From an uncultured Clostridia bacterium (GTDB lineage Bacteria; Bacillota; Clostridia; Oscillospirales; CAG-272): a stretch of 64,000 nt of DNA. Within the stretch, counting starts at the first letter, position 1, and each line of letters starts with the position of its first letter. The stretch covers positions 1 through 64,000 of the forward strand of contig CAOKAC010000009.1 in assembly GCA_948466345.1 (NCBI GenBank), given 5' to 3'. A program made the position numbers and the translations under genes. This document shows positions 7,462 to 17,032 of the stretch, piece after piece. A model generated the notes under the pieces. That model did no database searches, had not been told where the DNA came from, and saw only the letters and a program-made list of their open reading frames with translations.

Positions 7462-9753
7462 TTAGCTATGTCCATAACAATATTCTGTCGGAACAGTATC
7501 TTTTGTGAAATACCCTTTTTCTCCCCAGCAGCCGCTAGCAGTCAGGAGGCCTGAATATCGACAATAGGTACACTCTACAAGACGATCAGACAATTCAAAA
7601 TTTTTCAGTGTTTCTTCACCGGCACGTACCCTTGCAAAGATATCCTCATGAAGCATAGTCATCACTTTATCCCATATCTGTACAGCAGGATTGGTACCAA
7701 AATCTGAGAGGGCCTGGTTCATATCATATCCGACCCATACGCCGCCCAGATAATAAGGCGTATAACCAACGAATGTCCGGTCAAAATCTGCTGTAGTAGT
7801 ACCGGTTTTACCAGCTACATTTACATACTGATCCACGGTAACTGCCCGCCCTGTTCCGCTGGTAACAACTCCCTGCAATATGTTGGTCATAATGGAAGCG
7901 GCTTCCTCACTGATAGCAATTTCATAGTCCGGTTTATTTTCTAAAACAACATTGCCATCACTATCCAGCACTTTATACCACAATCTGGACTTTGAATAAA
8001 CTCCTTCGTTTGGAAATATATCGTACCCAGCGGTCAGCTCCCACAATGTAATGCCATAGGAGAACTGCCCAAGCGCCAGCGGCGCCAAATCCTTGTCGCT
8101 GACAACCTGACCACTCCCAGTAGTATAAGATTCAATCACATTATCCATATGGAGGGTATTTTTCAAAAAGTCAAAAGAATAATCTACCGTAATATCCTCC
8201 AGTACACGCACGGCAATGGTGTTGACAGAACGGCGTACCGCATCTTGTACTGTTGTAAGTCCACCATATACATTCGGCAGGTTACGCGGCCAAGGTACGC
8301 CGGCATCTGTATATTTCAGCGGCACATCGTCATAGATTGAGCCCATCGTGATCACTTCCAAATCCACAGCTGGCGCGTATACAGAAAGCGGTTTAATACT
8401 GGATCCTACAGGACGTTTCGCCTGTGTCGCACGGTTCAAAATCCGGTTTTGCGTTTTCTCCCCTCGGCCGCCTACAAGGCCCAGCACATCTCCTGTATAG
8501 GGATCCAGAACAATCATAGACGACTCCGGCTGAAGGCCGCTGGTAGCATAAGGGAAATGCTGCTCGTCATTTACATAGACCTCCTCCAGCACATTCTGTA
8601 CCTTTGGATCCATACATGTATATATTTGCAGCCCACCTGTGTAGATCGCCAGACTGGCTGTATAGCTGGAGTAACCATACTTCTCCATTAATGCATCCCG
8701 CACGTCTGCAATCACAGCATCCGTATACCAGGAATTGATATGGCCGGTTGTATTTGATCCGTTTTCGTTTTCATCGGCCTTATACAGGACAAGATCTGTT
8801 TCAACAGCTTCATCAAATTGCGCCTGATTGATTTTTCCATATTGGTGCATCGTATAAAGAACAGTATTACGGCGTGCACGGTTTCCGTCTTCCTTTTCCC
8901 CTCCTTTATCGTCTTCATACATCACTACATCGTGCCGCAATGGCTCATATTTCGTAGGGTTCTTGACAATCGCAGCCAGAGAGGCACATTCAACGAGCGA
9001 CAGTTCACTCACATCCTTACCATAATACGTATTAGCGGCAGCCTGCACACCATAACAGTTATTACCAAGGAAAACGATATTTAAATACATTTCCAAAATT
9101 TCTTCCTTGCTCATTTCCTTCTCCAGATTGAGAGCTCGGAAGATTTCCTGCACTTTTCGCTGTATGGAGTTTTCTTTATCACCTGTTAGGTTTTTTACAA
9201 GCTGCTGGGTAATCGTAGATCCTCCAAAGTCTCCTGCTCCAAAGAAATACGTCACCACCGCTTTTCCCGTACGCAGCCAGTCTACGCCATTGTGGTCAAA
9301 AAAACGATGGTCCTCCACGGAAGTAAAGGCATTGATCAGATCCTTCGGCATTTGTTCATAAGAAACCCAAATACTGTTGTCAGAACTGTACAGTCGTTCG
9401 CTTTCCAATTCTACAGGGGTTCCATCTTCACTGATACGATCATCTTCCGTTTCAAAATCCATGTAATACATACGGGTTGTGTTGTCTGATCTGGCGCCGA
9501 CAAGAAGCGAAGAATCAATTTGAGGATCCACATAATTCTTGATATAAATACAGAACACAGTTCCCACGATGATACCGCAGACCGCACCAATCAAAAGAAT
9601 CGTCAAAAGAGTATTCATAATATATGTCAGTGCGCGCAAAGAGACCTTTCCAATCGTTTTCCAAATACTGCGGGACCCTTTGCCGTCCAGCGGCATGCCC
9701 TCCGGCAAAGGCGCATGTGCAGGTGCATTTTGCGGCAATTGATTATCAGCCAT
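7462..9753 (-). CDS. Class A penicillin-binding protein (transglycosylase/transpeptidase)
   Basis: A bifunctional peptidoglycan synthase. There is a cytoplasmic proline-rich N-terminus and a transmembrane helix at about 46-70. The GT51 domain has the catalytic Glu in EDHRFFDHNG (Glu147) plus GGSTITQQLVKN. The transpeptidase has SxxK at 451-454 (SSIK), SVN at 509-511 and KTGT at 649-652. All catalytic motifs are intact. Its 763 residues fit PBP1a/PonA-like enzymes. The short Cys-containing tail (ECTYCRYSGLLTASGCWG) resembles Cys-rich ends of other clostridial PBPs. It is monocistronic or read into the small membrane protein gene downstream. About 135 AT-rich bases separate it from the end of dnaE, and I could not identify a firm promoter there. 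Confidence 0.94.
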   Translation of the reverse strand: MADNQLPQNAPAHAPLPEGMPLDGKGSRSIWKTIGKVSLRALTYIMNTLLTILLIGAVCGIIVGTVFCIYIKNYVDPQIDSSLLVGARSDNTTRMYYMDFETEDDRISEDGTPVELESERLYSSDNSIWVSYEQMPKDLINAFTSVEDHRFFDHNGVDWLRTGKAVVTYFFGAGDFGGSTITQQLVKNLTGDKENSIQRKVQEIFRALNLEKEMSKEEILEMYLNIVFLGNNCYGVQAAANTYYGKDVSELSLVECASLAAIVKNPTKYEPLRHDVVMYEDDKGGEKEDGNRARRNTVLYTMHQYGKINQAQFDEAVETDLVLYKADENENGSNTTGHINSWYTDAVIADVRDALMEKYGYSSYTASLAIYTGGLQIYTCMDPKVQNVLEEVYVNDEQHFPYATSGLQPESSMIVLDPYTGDVLGLVGGRGEKTQNRILNRATQAKRPVGSSIKPLSVYAPAVDLEVITMGSIYDDVPLKYTDAGVPWPRNLPNVYGGLTTVQDAVRRSVNTIAVRVLEDITVDYSFDFLKNTLHMDNVIESYTTGSGQVVSDKDLAPLALGQFSYGITLWELTAGYDIFPNEGVYSKSRLWYKVLDSDGNVVLENKPDYEIAISEEAASIMTNILQGVVTSGTGRAVTVDQYVNVAGKTGTTTADFDRTFVGYTPYYLGGVWVGYDMNQALSDFGTNPAVQIWDKVMTMLHEDIFARVRAGEETLKNFELSDRLVECTYCRYSGLLTASGCWGEKGYFTKDTVPTEYCYGHS

Positions 9754-9888
9754 ACTGATCTCGCTCCCTTCTCATTAAGTCCTTTGTTATCATAATCCTA
9801 TATACATGGCATTCTATTTTTTCTAAGTTATACCACAAAGTATACAATTTATTTATGAACGTGTTGTGAAATTTAAAAAATATACGCC

Positions 9889-12800
9889 TTATTTTACTAC
9901 CACGGCTGCATCTCCTAAAATTTCACGCAATTCCTTTAAAGTGAAATCATTAACAGACGCGCCGAAATTTACACCGCGAAATGCAGTTTTTGCCTCATTG
10001 TCGTAAAAGGTAACTGGTATATTTCCACGAAATATGCTTAAAAATGCAGCAACCCGTCGAAAAGCTTCCGATGATTGAGAAGGCACCTTGATATAAAGTT
10101 TCTGCATACTTCCATTTGCTGTGGTACATCGTTCTTTAACTTTTTTTGTATCTTTAGGCATAAACAAAGGCGTATCGCCTCCATTTTTCTCCAATGCCAT
10201 TACGTTATTCACAAGAACTTTGGGATTCTCTTCTTCCCGTACAGAAATCGTTCCACGCACTGCAATGATACTTCCTGTAGTGAGTAAATGGGTATGTGCG
10301 GATAAGGGCGCAGGAAATACGATTAGTTCAATCTCTCCTGTAAGATCCTCTAGCGTAATAAACGCCATTGCGTCACCACTACGGGTAGTTTTATTCGTAC
10401 GTGAAAGAATGACTCCTGCGAGAATCACTGTATCCTTTTCCCTGTACTGCGGCACTCCCTCTGTATCTTGAGTAAAAGTATTGATAATTCCGGTAGTATT
10501 GGCGCATTGCAGCGCGTTCATATGATTGGTGTAATCGTCTAGAATATGACCGGAAAGATACATACCGCTGCTTTCACGCTCCAAATGCAGTTTTTCTGCA
10601 GCAGACAGTTCTGGAAGATCTGGAAATACCGTTTTAGGGGCCACCGACTCTCCCATAGGAGCGGCGGAAAACAAATCCAACTGTCCTTCCAAGCCGGAAG
10701 ATGTGCCGCGCTCCAGCAAGTGTTCATATACCGCAAGCATCTGGCTTCTTTTAGGTCCAAGGACATCTAACGCGCCGGATTTAATAAGCGCTTCCATTTG
10801 CCGTTTATTGATTCCAAGTTTCTGACTTCTTGTCAGAAAATCATCAAAGTCTAAAAAGGGGCCGCCTCTCTCCCGTTCTGCAATAATGGTATCGATAAAA
10901 CCGCGGCCCACGTTTTTCAGCGCACCAAGGCCAAATCGGATTCCTGCCTCATCCGCATGAAAATCCGTCATACTGGCGTTAACATCCGGTGGCAATACAG
11001 CAATCCCACGCCGTTTGCACTCGCCAATGTATTCTGCGATTTTTCCTTGACTTCCCTGTACAGATGTAAGCAGGGCGCAATTGAATTCTTTTAGATAATG
11101 CGCTTTTAAATACGCCGTCTGATAAGAAACTACGGCATATGCAGCCGCGTGACTTTTATTGAAAGCATAATTTGCAAATGCTGCAATATCGTCAAATAGT
11201 TTTTCTGCCTTCTCTTCAGAGACACCCCGTTCTCTTGCACCGTATACAAACGCCTCTTTTTCACTGAGAAGCACGTCTGTTTTCTTTTTGGATATTGCCC
11301 TGCGTACGATGTCCGCATGGCCCAACGAATAACCTGCCACGTCCTGAAAAATACGCATTACCTGCTCCTGATATACAATGCAGCCATAGGTAGAGGCAAG
11401 AATTGGTTCCAACTGAGGAATGAGCATCTCCGGCTTTTTGCCATGACGCGCTTCAATATACCGAGGGATTGAGTCCATAGGGCCAGGACGGTATAAAGCA
11501 ATCGCGGCAATAATATCGTCAATGTTTTCTGGAGCCAGTTGTGTGAGCATCTGGCGCATACCGCCGGATTCCAACTGAAAAACGCCGTCTGTATTTCCTT
11601 TGGAAAGCATCGCATACACAGCCTTATCGTCCAGAGGAATCGTTGCCATTGTAAAACCTGGACACTGCCGAGCAATCTCTTTTTCCGCCGCCGCGATAAT
11701 CGTTAAATACCGCAGGGCCAAAAAGTCAAATTTCAGCAAACCTAATTCCGCTACTGTATCCATATTATACTGGGTGACACAAACTCCGTTGTTGACCGCA
11801 AGCGGAACGTGATCCGTCAAAGGATTCTCTGTAATAACCACACCCGCCGCGTGGGTAGAAGCATGGCGGGGCATCCCCTCCAACGCACGTCCCACGTCAA
11901 TAAGACGCCGTACATTGGGATCACTCTCGTACATTTCGGAAAGCTCTTTTCCTTCTAGAGCACGTGCAAGCGTCATATTCAATGTGTGGGGAATCTGTCT
12001 GGCTACAACATCCACTTCTCCGTATGGTATGCCAAGAGCACGGCCTACATCACGAACAACAGCACGAGCGGCCATTGTACCAAAGGTAATGATTTGCGCG
12101 ACATGATCGTCCCCATACTTGTCCCGAACATATTGAATGACCTCGTCTCGTCTATCATAACAAAAATCGATGTCGAAGTCAGGCATACTGACACGTTCGG
12201 GATTTAAAAAACGCTCAAAAAGCAGGTCAAAACGAATGGGATCCACATCGGTAATGCCGATAAGATAAGCTATTACACTTCCGGCACCGCTACCTCTTCC
12301 CGGACCTACAGGAATTCCTTTAGATTTTGCCCAGTCAACAAAATCCCACACGATGAGATAATATTCACTGTAGCCCATTCCATCAATAATAGGAAGTTCA
12401 TATTCCAACCGCTGCATATACATCTCTCGGGGTATCTTTTCAAGGATGACGGTCCCATTCTGTATACGATGTTCCAGCCCTTTCAACGCAAGTCTTTTCA
12501 GATATACACCAGGCGGTTCGCCATCAGGACAAGGATACGATGGAAAATAGGTTCTATCAAATTGAAAATCGAGCTGACACATATCAGCAATCTTTACCGT
12601 ATTGGAGAGCGCCTCCGGATGGTCGGCAAACAGACGCTCCATTTCCCAAGTCTCTTTATAATAAAATTCATCTGTTTCAAATCCGATAGGCTTGCCATCT
12701 TCAATACTGCTATTGGTTTGAATACACATTAAAATTGCCTGCGCGTCGCTGTCACTGCGCCGCAGATAGTGGACATCATTGGTAGCAACCAATCCGATTC

Positions 12801-13392
12801 CCAGTTGTTCACTCATTTGGAACAACGCTTCATTGACAATCTTTTGTTCCGACAGTCCGTGATCCTGTATCTCCAGATAAAATCTGTCTGGACCAAACAG
12901 TTTCTGCATCTCTATGGCATATGCCTTTGCATCTTCATAATTTCCGGCAGAAATCAGACGTGGAATCCGTCCGCCCAAACACGCAGACAATGCAATAAGC
13001 CCGTTGCTATGACCACGGAGCAAATCCATATCAATTCTTGGTTTTGAATAAAAGCCGGTCTGAAAAGCTTCGGATACCATATAAATTAGATTTTTATATC
13101 CAACTTCGTTTTCACAGAGCAGCACCAAATGCTCCGAGGCATGATCTCTGCCGTACTCTCTGTCAAAACGTGATCCCGGCGCCACATATACCTCGCAACC
13201 GATTATTGGCTTGACACCTTCCTTGACACACGCCTTATAGAAATCTACAACGCCATACATCACTCCGTGGTCTGTGATTGCACAAGCCGTATGTCCAGCG
13301 GCACGCACCATTGCCGGAATGTCTGCAATGCGGCAAGCACCATCCAGCAGACTATATTCACTGTGTAAGTGCAGATGCACAAAATCTGCCAT
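9889..13392 (-). CDS. dnaE: DNA polymerase III alpha subunit, DnaE type
   Basis: Replicative C-family polymerase. The N-terminal PHP domain begins HLHLHSEYSLLDGACRI. The palm has PDFDIDF with catalytic aspartates, and the tandem HhH region precedes an OB fold (VILAGVILSRTNKTTRSG, about 995-1010). It has 1167 residues, as usual for DnaE; PolC would be longer and carry an embedded exonuclease, which is absent. In low-GC Gram-positives DnaE works beside PolC on the lagging strand. It starts 19 bases after the whiA stop and is probably the last gene of a tyrS-HAD-murB-whiA-dnaE run. Confidence 0.96.
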   Translation of the reverse strand: MADFVHLHLHSEYSLLDGACRIADIPAMVRAAGHTACAITDHGVMYGVVDFYKACVKEGVKPIIGCEVYVAPGSRFDREYGRDHASEHLVLLCENEVGYKNLIYMVSEAFQTGFYSKPRIDMDLLRGHSNGLIALSACLGGRIPRLISAGNYEDAKAYAIEMQKLFGPDRFYLEIQDHGLSEQKIVNEALFQMSEQLGIGLVATNDVHYLRRSDSDAQAILMCIQTNSSIEDGKPIGFETDEFYYKETWEMERLFADHPEALSNTVKIADMCQLDFQFDRTYFPSYPCPDGEPPGVYLKRLALKGLEHRIQNGTVILEKIPREMYMQRLEYELPIIDGMGYSEYYLIVWDFVDWAKSKGIPVGPGRGSGAGSVIAYLIGITDVDPIRFDLLFERFLNPERVSMPDFDIDFCYDRRDEVIQYVRDKYGDDHVAQIITFGTMAARAVVRDVGRALGIPYGEVDVVARQIPHTLNMTLARALEGKELSEMYESDPNVRRLIDVGRALEGMPRHASTHAAGVVITENPLTDHVPLAVNNGVCVTQYNMDTVAELGLLKFDFLALRYLTIIAAAEKEIARQCPGFTMATIPLDDKAVYAMLSKGNTDGVFQLESGGMRQMLTQLAPENIDDIIAAIALYRPGPMDSIPRYIEARHGKKPEMLIPQLEPILASTYGCIVYQEQVMRIFQDVAGYSLGHADIVRRAISKKKTDVLLSEKEAFVYGARERGVSEEKAEKLFDDIAAFANYAFNKSHAAAYAVVSYQTAYLKAHYLKEFNCALLTSVQGSQGKIAEYIGECKRRGIAVLPPDVNASMTDFHADEAGIRFGLGALKNVGRGFIDTIIAERERGGPFLDFDDFLTRSQKLGINKRQMEALIKSGALDVLGPKRSQMLAVYEHLLERGTSSGLEGQLDLFSAAPMGESVAPKTVFPDLPELSAAEKLHLERESSGMYLSGHILDDYTNHMNALQCANTTGIINTFTQDTEGVPQYREKDTVILAGVILSRTNKTTRSGDAMAFITLEDLTGEIELIVFPAPLSAHTHLLTTGSIIAVRGTISVREEENPKVLVNNVMALEKNGGDTPLFMPKDTKKVKERCTTANGSMQKLYIKVPSQSSEAFRRVAAFLSIFRGNIPVTFYDNEAKTAFRGVNFGASVNDFTLKELREILGDAAVVVK

Positions 13393-13411
13393 CGCCGCAG
13401 GCTCCTTTACT

Positions 13412-14137
13412 TTATTCTGTAATTCCTTTATAAAACTGCAAAATTTTATCCAGTCTGTGTTTAACTCCTGATTTCGATATAGGAGGATTGTGAAGTTTTC
13501 CTAATTCCGCCATAGAGGCTTGAGGGGTTTCGCAGCGCAACCTAGCCGTTTCCTGCAATTCCTGTGGAAGATGATTTTCTAGTCCCTTATGAAAAATTTC
13601 TTCAATCACAGTTGTATATTGCTGTGCCGCTGCCAATGATTTGCTGATATTCGCCATATCGCAGTTCATTTGTCGATTGGCATTGCCACGTACTTCTCGC
13701 ACAATTTTAGCATTCATTAAATCGAATGCAGCGGAAGTTGCTCCAGTGAGGGCCAAAAAATCTTCAATCTCGCTACTACTTTTTAAATACAGTAAATATC
13801 GTTTTCCTCGCCGTCCATGCTTCATAAAGACTCCGCCATCTGACAGAATTTTCGCGGCTGCATTCTGCTCCTCAGATGTTTCAAAAGAAAGCTCCAAATG
13901 ATACTGCTTGTCCGGATCTGTTATGGAACCAAATGCTATAAAAAGCCCTGCTATAAAATTCGCACGACATGCATCACATCGAAAATGTGTCTTTGCAGAT
14001 GTAATCTTTTTTGCACATACAAATCTATCACAAATATCTGCATAAGCCAGTGCATCCTGCCGGATGCGCTGGCAGCATTTTTTCTTTGGAAGCGTGTTCA
14101 GAATCGCTTCTTTTGTTATTCTACTATAGCTTTCCAT
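13412..14137 (-). CDS. whiA: WhiA-family regulator, short form
   Basis: WhiA is a DNA-binding protein with a degenerate LAGLIDADG-homing-endonuclease fold and a C-terminal helix-turn-helix, linked to sporulation in Streptomyces and to division and chromosome segregation in Firmicutes. The signature ASMAELGKLHNPPISKSG followed by VKHRLDKI near the C-terminus is diagnostic. CRANFIAGLFIAFGSITDP matches the core of the fold. The protein is only 241 residues against about 310 normally, with the N-terminal part shortened to about 60 residues before that core. The start ATG overlaps the murB stop (TAATG), so translation is probably coupled. No frameshift remnant of the missing part is seen, since murB occupies the DNA upstream. 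Confidence 0.88.
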   Translation of the reverse strand: MESYSRITKEAILNTLPKKKCCQRIRQDALAYADICDRFVCAKKITSAKTHFRCDACRANFIAGLFIAFGSITDPDKQYHLELSFETSEEQNAAAKILSDGGVFMKHGRRGKRYLLYLKSSSEIEDFLALTGATSAAFDLMNAKIVREVRGNANRQMNCDMANISKSLAAAQQYTTVIEEIFHKGLENHLPQELQETARLRCETPQASMAELGKLHNPPISKSGVKHRLDKILQFYKGITE

Positions 14138-15045
14138 TATGTTAAATAAATCATTTCACATTCGATTTCCACACCAAATTTCTGCAGTACCGCTTCACGG
14201 ATCACATCGATCAACCGCAACACATCATCTGCCGTAGCGCCGCCCTTATTGACAATGAATCCAGCATGCTTTTCCGACACCTGGGCTCCGCCAACGCTTC
14301 TGCCCTTGAGTCCGCATTCATCAATCATTTGTCCTGTATACTTGCCGGGATAGCGTTTAAATACACTGCCGGCCGATGGATATTCCAGCGGCTGTTTCGT
14401 TCTGCGCCGCTGCATAAAATCTTCCATTACACTACGGATTTGCTGCTCTTTTCCGGGCTGCAGTGCAAAGGATGCGGCTAGAATGATCCATTTTTTTTTC
14501 TGCCGATAAATACTATTTCGATAATCAAAAACATGGTCCACTGCCGCAAGAGTAGAAACAGCACCGGCTTCCATATCATAATAAGTACTGGACAACAAAA
14601 TATCCGCAATTTGACCGCCATAAGCGCCTGCATTCATAAATACAGCACCAGCAGCGGATCCGGGTATGCCATACAAAAATTCCATTCCAGAAAGTCCATG
14701 GTCTCTTGCCGCTGCTGCGGCCGCAGTCACACTTGCGCCGGCAGCGCAGGTCACCACATTTTCGCAAACAGAGATTTCTGTAATGAATTCTGTAGAAAGA
14801 ATTACGCCGGGATACCCTGCATCGGAAACTAAAAGATTACTGCCTTTTCCAACAACGGTCACAGGCATATCGGTATCCTGCAGTAACTGTATGACCGCTA
14901 CAAGGGATTCCGCACTGCAGGGACGAATATACAATAATGCAGGTCCGCCGATCCGGAAAGTAGTATGTGCGGCCATTGGCTCATCTTCCAAATAGGAAAC
15001 ACCGATTTCATCCAGCTTTTTTTTTATGCTTGCAACAGAATTCAT
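14137..15045 (-). CDS. murB: UDP-N-acetylenolpyruvoylglucosamine reductase
   Basis: FAD enzyme reducing UDP-GlcNAc-enolpyruvate to UDP-MurNAc in peptidoglycan precursor synthesis. Visible blocks are HTTFRIGGPA and GKGSNLLV in the FAD domain, GIPGSAAGAVFMNAGAYGG, the catalytic serine region YPSAGSVFKRY, and GKYTGQMIDECGLKG...VSEKHAGFIVN. The ATG at 15045 gives 302 residues, the family norm, with GGGGGG five bases upstream. The frame stays open to 15099, but those codons overlap the preceding HAD gene. It is followed by whiA in a TAATG overlap. The context murB-whiA is typical of Firmicutes, though yvcK is missing here. Confidence 0.95.
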   Translation of the reverse strand: MNSVASIKKKLDEIGVSYLEDEPMAAHTTFRIGGPALLYIRPCSAESLVAVIQLLQDTDMPVTVVGKGSNLLVSDAGYPGVILSTEFITEISVCENVVTCAAGASVTAAAAAARDHGLSGMEFLYGIPGSAAGAVFMNAGAYGGQIADILLSSTYYDMEAGAVSTLAAVDHVFDYRNSIYRQKKKWIILAASFALQPGKEQQIRSVMEDFMQRRRTKQPLEYPSAGSVFKRYPGKYTGQMIDECGLKGRSVGGAQVSEKHAGFIVNKGGATADDVLRLIDVIREAVLQKFGVEIECEMIYLT

Positions 15046-15056
15046 AAAGCCCCCCA

Positions 15057-15740
15057 TTATAATATGTCCAGCAGCTGCGGCAAAGTATGAATTGTCCATT
15101 TAGGAGACGCACTCCCGCAACCTATCCCTTTAGGATCAAAATAGCAGCTGTCTAGTCCTGCTCCTCTGGCGCCTGCAATATCGGAAGATAGTGAATCCCC
15201 AATTACAAGATACGCCTCTCTGCGGTTGTCTCCAATATCCGCAAGAACTTTGTCAAAGAAAAGCCGCTCCGGCTTAGCACAGCCCATATCATGAGAAATA
15301 TAAACTTTCTGAAAATAAGGGGCAAGCGGTGTACGAGCCATCCGTTTTTTCTGTACCCATGCAGTCGCATTCGTCACAATATACAGTGCATATTTTTTTG
15401 CTAGTACGGCTACCGTTTCCAATGCGCCGTCAACCAGCATACTCTGCTCTGACATATGCTCTAGGAAAGTCGATGCCACTGCCTCTGCACCACTGGAATC
15501 TAAAGAGTACCCAAGTGTTTTATATAACTGTACAAAGCGTTCTGTTCGTAAACGTTCGCGGGTAGTCTCTCCCCGCTCCAATTGCTTCCACATGAGATCG
15601 TTTATAGTATGATACATCTGAAAAATAGCATTACTGTATCCAAGCGGGGTATGGATTAACGTACGGTGCAACGCTTCCTGCTCCGCAAGATCAAAATCGA
15701 GGAGCGTATTGTCTGCGTCAAATAATAGATATTGATACAT
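15057..15740 (-). CDS. YjjG-like HAD nucleotidase (pyrimidine 5'-nucleotidase type)
   Basis: Haloacid-dehalogenase hydrolase. Motif I is FDADNTLLDF (residues 7-16) with nucleophile and acid/base Asp. Motif II is YIVTNAT. Motif III Lys is in GCAKPERLFFD, and motif IV is VIGDSLSSDI. The DADNTLLDFD form and the helical cap of ~75 residues resemble the YjjG family, which hydrolyses non-canonical pyrimidine nucleoside monophosphates. 227 residues is the family size. It lies between tyrS (8-base gap) and murB in the same direction. The substrate assignment is by similarity of the cap only; phosphoglycolate phosphatase-like activity is an alternative. Confidence 0.85.
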   Translation of the reverse strand: MYQYLLFDADNTLLDFDLAEQEALHRTLIHTPLGYSNAIFQMYHTINDLMWKQLERGETTRERLRTERFVQLYKTLGYSLDSSGAEAVASTFLEHMSEQSMLVDGALETVAVLAKKYALYIVTNATAWVQKKRMARTPLAPYFQKVYISHDMGCAKPERLFFDKVLADIGDNRREAYLVIGDSLSSDIAGARGAGLDSCYFDPKGIGCGSASPKWTIHTLPQLLDIL

Positions 15741-15748
15741 TATGTTTT

Positions 15749-16975
15749 TTATGCCTTTATAAACCGGTGGAAGGTTTTTTTGCCCTTCCTTACAATCAAA
15801 CCGTCCTCTGGTATCTCGTCTGCCTGCACAAAAGCAGTAAAGCCCTCCGCCTTAATGTCACCTACAAAAATCCCCCCTCCGGAGATTAGGCGCTTGGCTT
15901 CTGCCTTAGAAGGGGCTAGCTTTGCCCGTACCAGCATATCGGACACGAGAATGATTCCATCAGTAAAATCCGCGCCGGTGAGTGTCGTCGTAGGCATATT
16001 CTCTGCCATTCCGCCTGCTGCAAACACAGCTTTTGCTGCGGACAGGGCCTTGTCCGCTTCCTCCTTTCCATGGATCAAATTGGTTACTTCCCAAGCCAGT
16101 CTTTCCTTTGCAGTATTCAGTTGAGCGCCTTCCAGCTTTTCATATTCGGCAATTTCGGAAAGCTCCATAAAAGTGAGCATTTTCATGCAGCTGATCACGT
16201 CTGCATCATCAATGTTTCTCCAATACTGGAAAAATTCATAAGGAGATACCTTTTCCGGATCCAGCCATAATGCACCTTTCTCCGTCTTACCCATTTTTTT
16301 ACCCTCGCTGGTAAGCAAAAGTTTGAAGGTGAGACCAAAGGCTTCTTTACCAGTCTTGCGGCGGATTAATTCCACACCGGCGATAATATTGGACCACTGG
16401 TCATCGCCGCCCGTTTCCAGAACGCAGTCATAATCCTGATTCAGCCGATAAAAATCATATGCCTGCATAATCATATAGTTAAATTCAAGGAAAGTAAGCC
16501 CCGTTTCCATTCTGGATTTATAACACTCAGCCCCAAGCATCCTGTTTACAGTAAAGTGCGGCCCTACTTCCCGAAGAAAATCTACGTAATTCAGATCCAG
16601 AAGCCAATCGCCGTTGTTCACAAAAACAGCTTTTCCTTCGCTGGTATCGATAAATTTGCCCATCTGCTTTTTAAAGTTGTCTATATTAGCAGCGATTTCT
16701 TCTTTTGTCATCATTCGACGCATATCGTTTTTGCCGGAAGGATCCCCGATCATCGCCGTCCCGCCGCCGAAAATTGCAATTGGACGATGCCCTGCCCGCT
16801 GCATATGCGCCATCACCTTCATCTGGATAAAATGGCCGATGTGCAGACTATCTGCTGTTGGGTCAAATCCTATATAGAAAGTAATTTTCTGGTTATCCAG
16901 CAAATCGCGTACCCGTTCCGGGTCTGTCACCTGGGCAAGCATTCCCCTGTCTACAAATTCCTGATATAAGCTCAT
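15749..16975 (-). CDS. tyrS: Tyrosyl-tRNA synthetase
   Basis: Class I aminoacyl-tRNA synthetase charging tRNA-Tyr. The ATP-binding HIGH motif is at residues 45-48 (ADSLHIGHF), preceded by FYIGFDPTA. The second signature [14 protein letters not shown] replaces the KMSKS loop. The C-terminal S4-type RNA-binding domain contains [22 protein letters not shown] 16975 (MSLYQEF) gives about 408 residues. A GTG at 16984 is also possible, and RBS quality does not separate them clearly. Only 57 bases lie between recN and this gene, leaving no room for a T-box leader, which many Firmicutes tyrS genes have. Confidence 0.95.
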   Translation of the reverse strand: MSLYQEFVDRGMLAQVTDPERVRDLLDNQKITFYIGFDPTADSLHIGHFIQMKVMAHMQRAGHRPIAIFGGGTAMIGDPSGKNDMRRMMTKEEIAANIDNFKKQMGKFIDTSEGKAVFVNNGDWLLDLNYVDFLREVGPHFTVNRMLGAECYKSRMETGLTFLEFNYMIMQAYDFYRLNQDYDCVLETGGDDQWSNIIAGVELIRRKTGKEAFGLTFKLLLTSEGKKMGKTEKGALWLDPEKVSPYEFFQYWRNIDDADVISCMKMLTFMELSEIAEYEKLEGAQLNTAKERLAWEVTNLIHGKEEADKALSAAKAVFAAGGMAENMPTTTLTGADFTDGIILVSDMLVRAKLAPSKAEAKRLISGGGIFVGDIKAEGFTAFVQADEIPEDGLIVRKGKKTFHRFIKA

Positions 16976-16986
16976 TTTTCTCACAC

Positions 16987-17007
16987 GGCACCGCCTGAAG
17001 CAGTGCC
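16987..17007 (-). repeat. Inverted repeat in the recN-tyrS gap
   Basis: GGCACTGC / GCGGTGCC with a five-base loop on the minus strand, 11 bases before the tyrS ATG. There is no T-run after it, so it is not a standard terminator. It may affect tyrS initiation or stabilise a processed end. Confidence 0.45.
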
Positions 17008-17032
17008 AGCTCCTCTCTTATTTTATTAGTCG

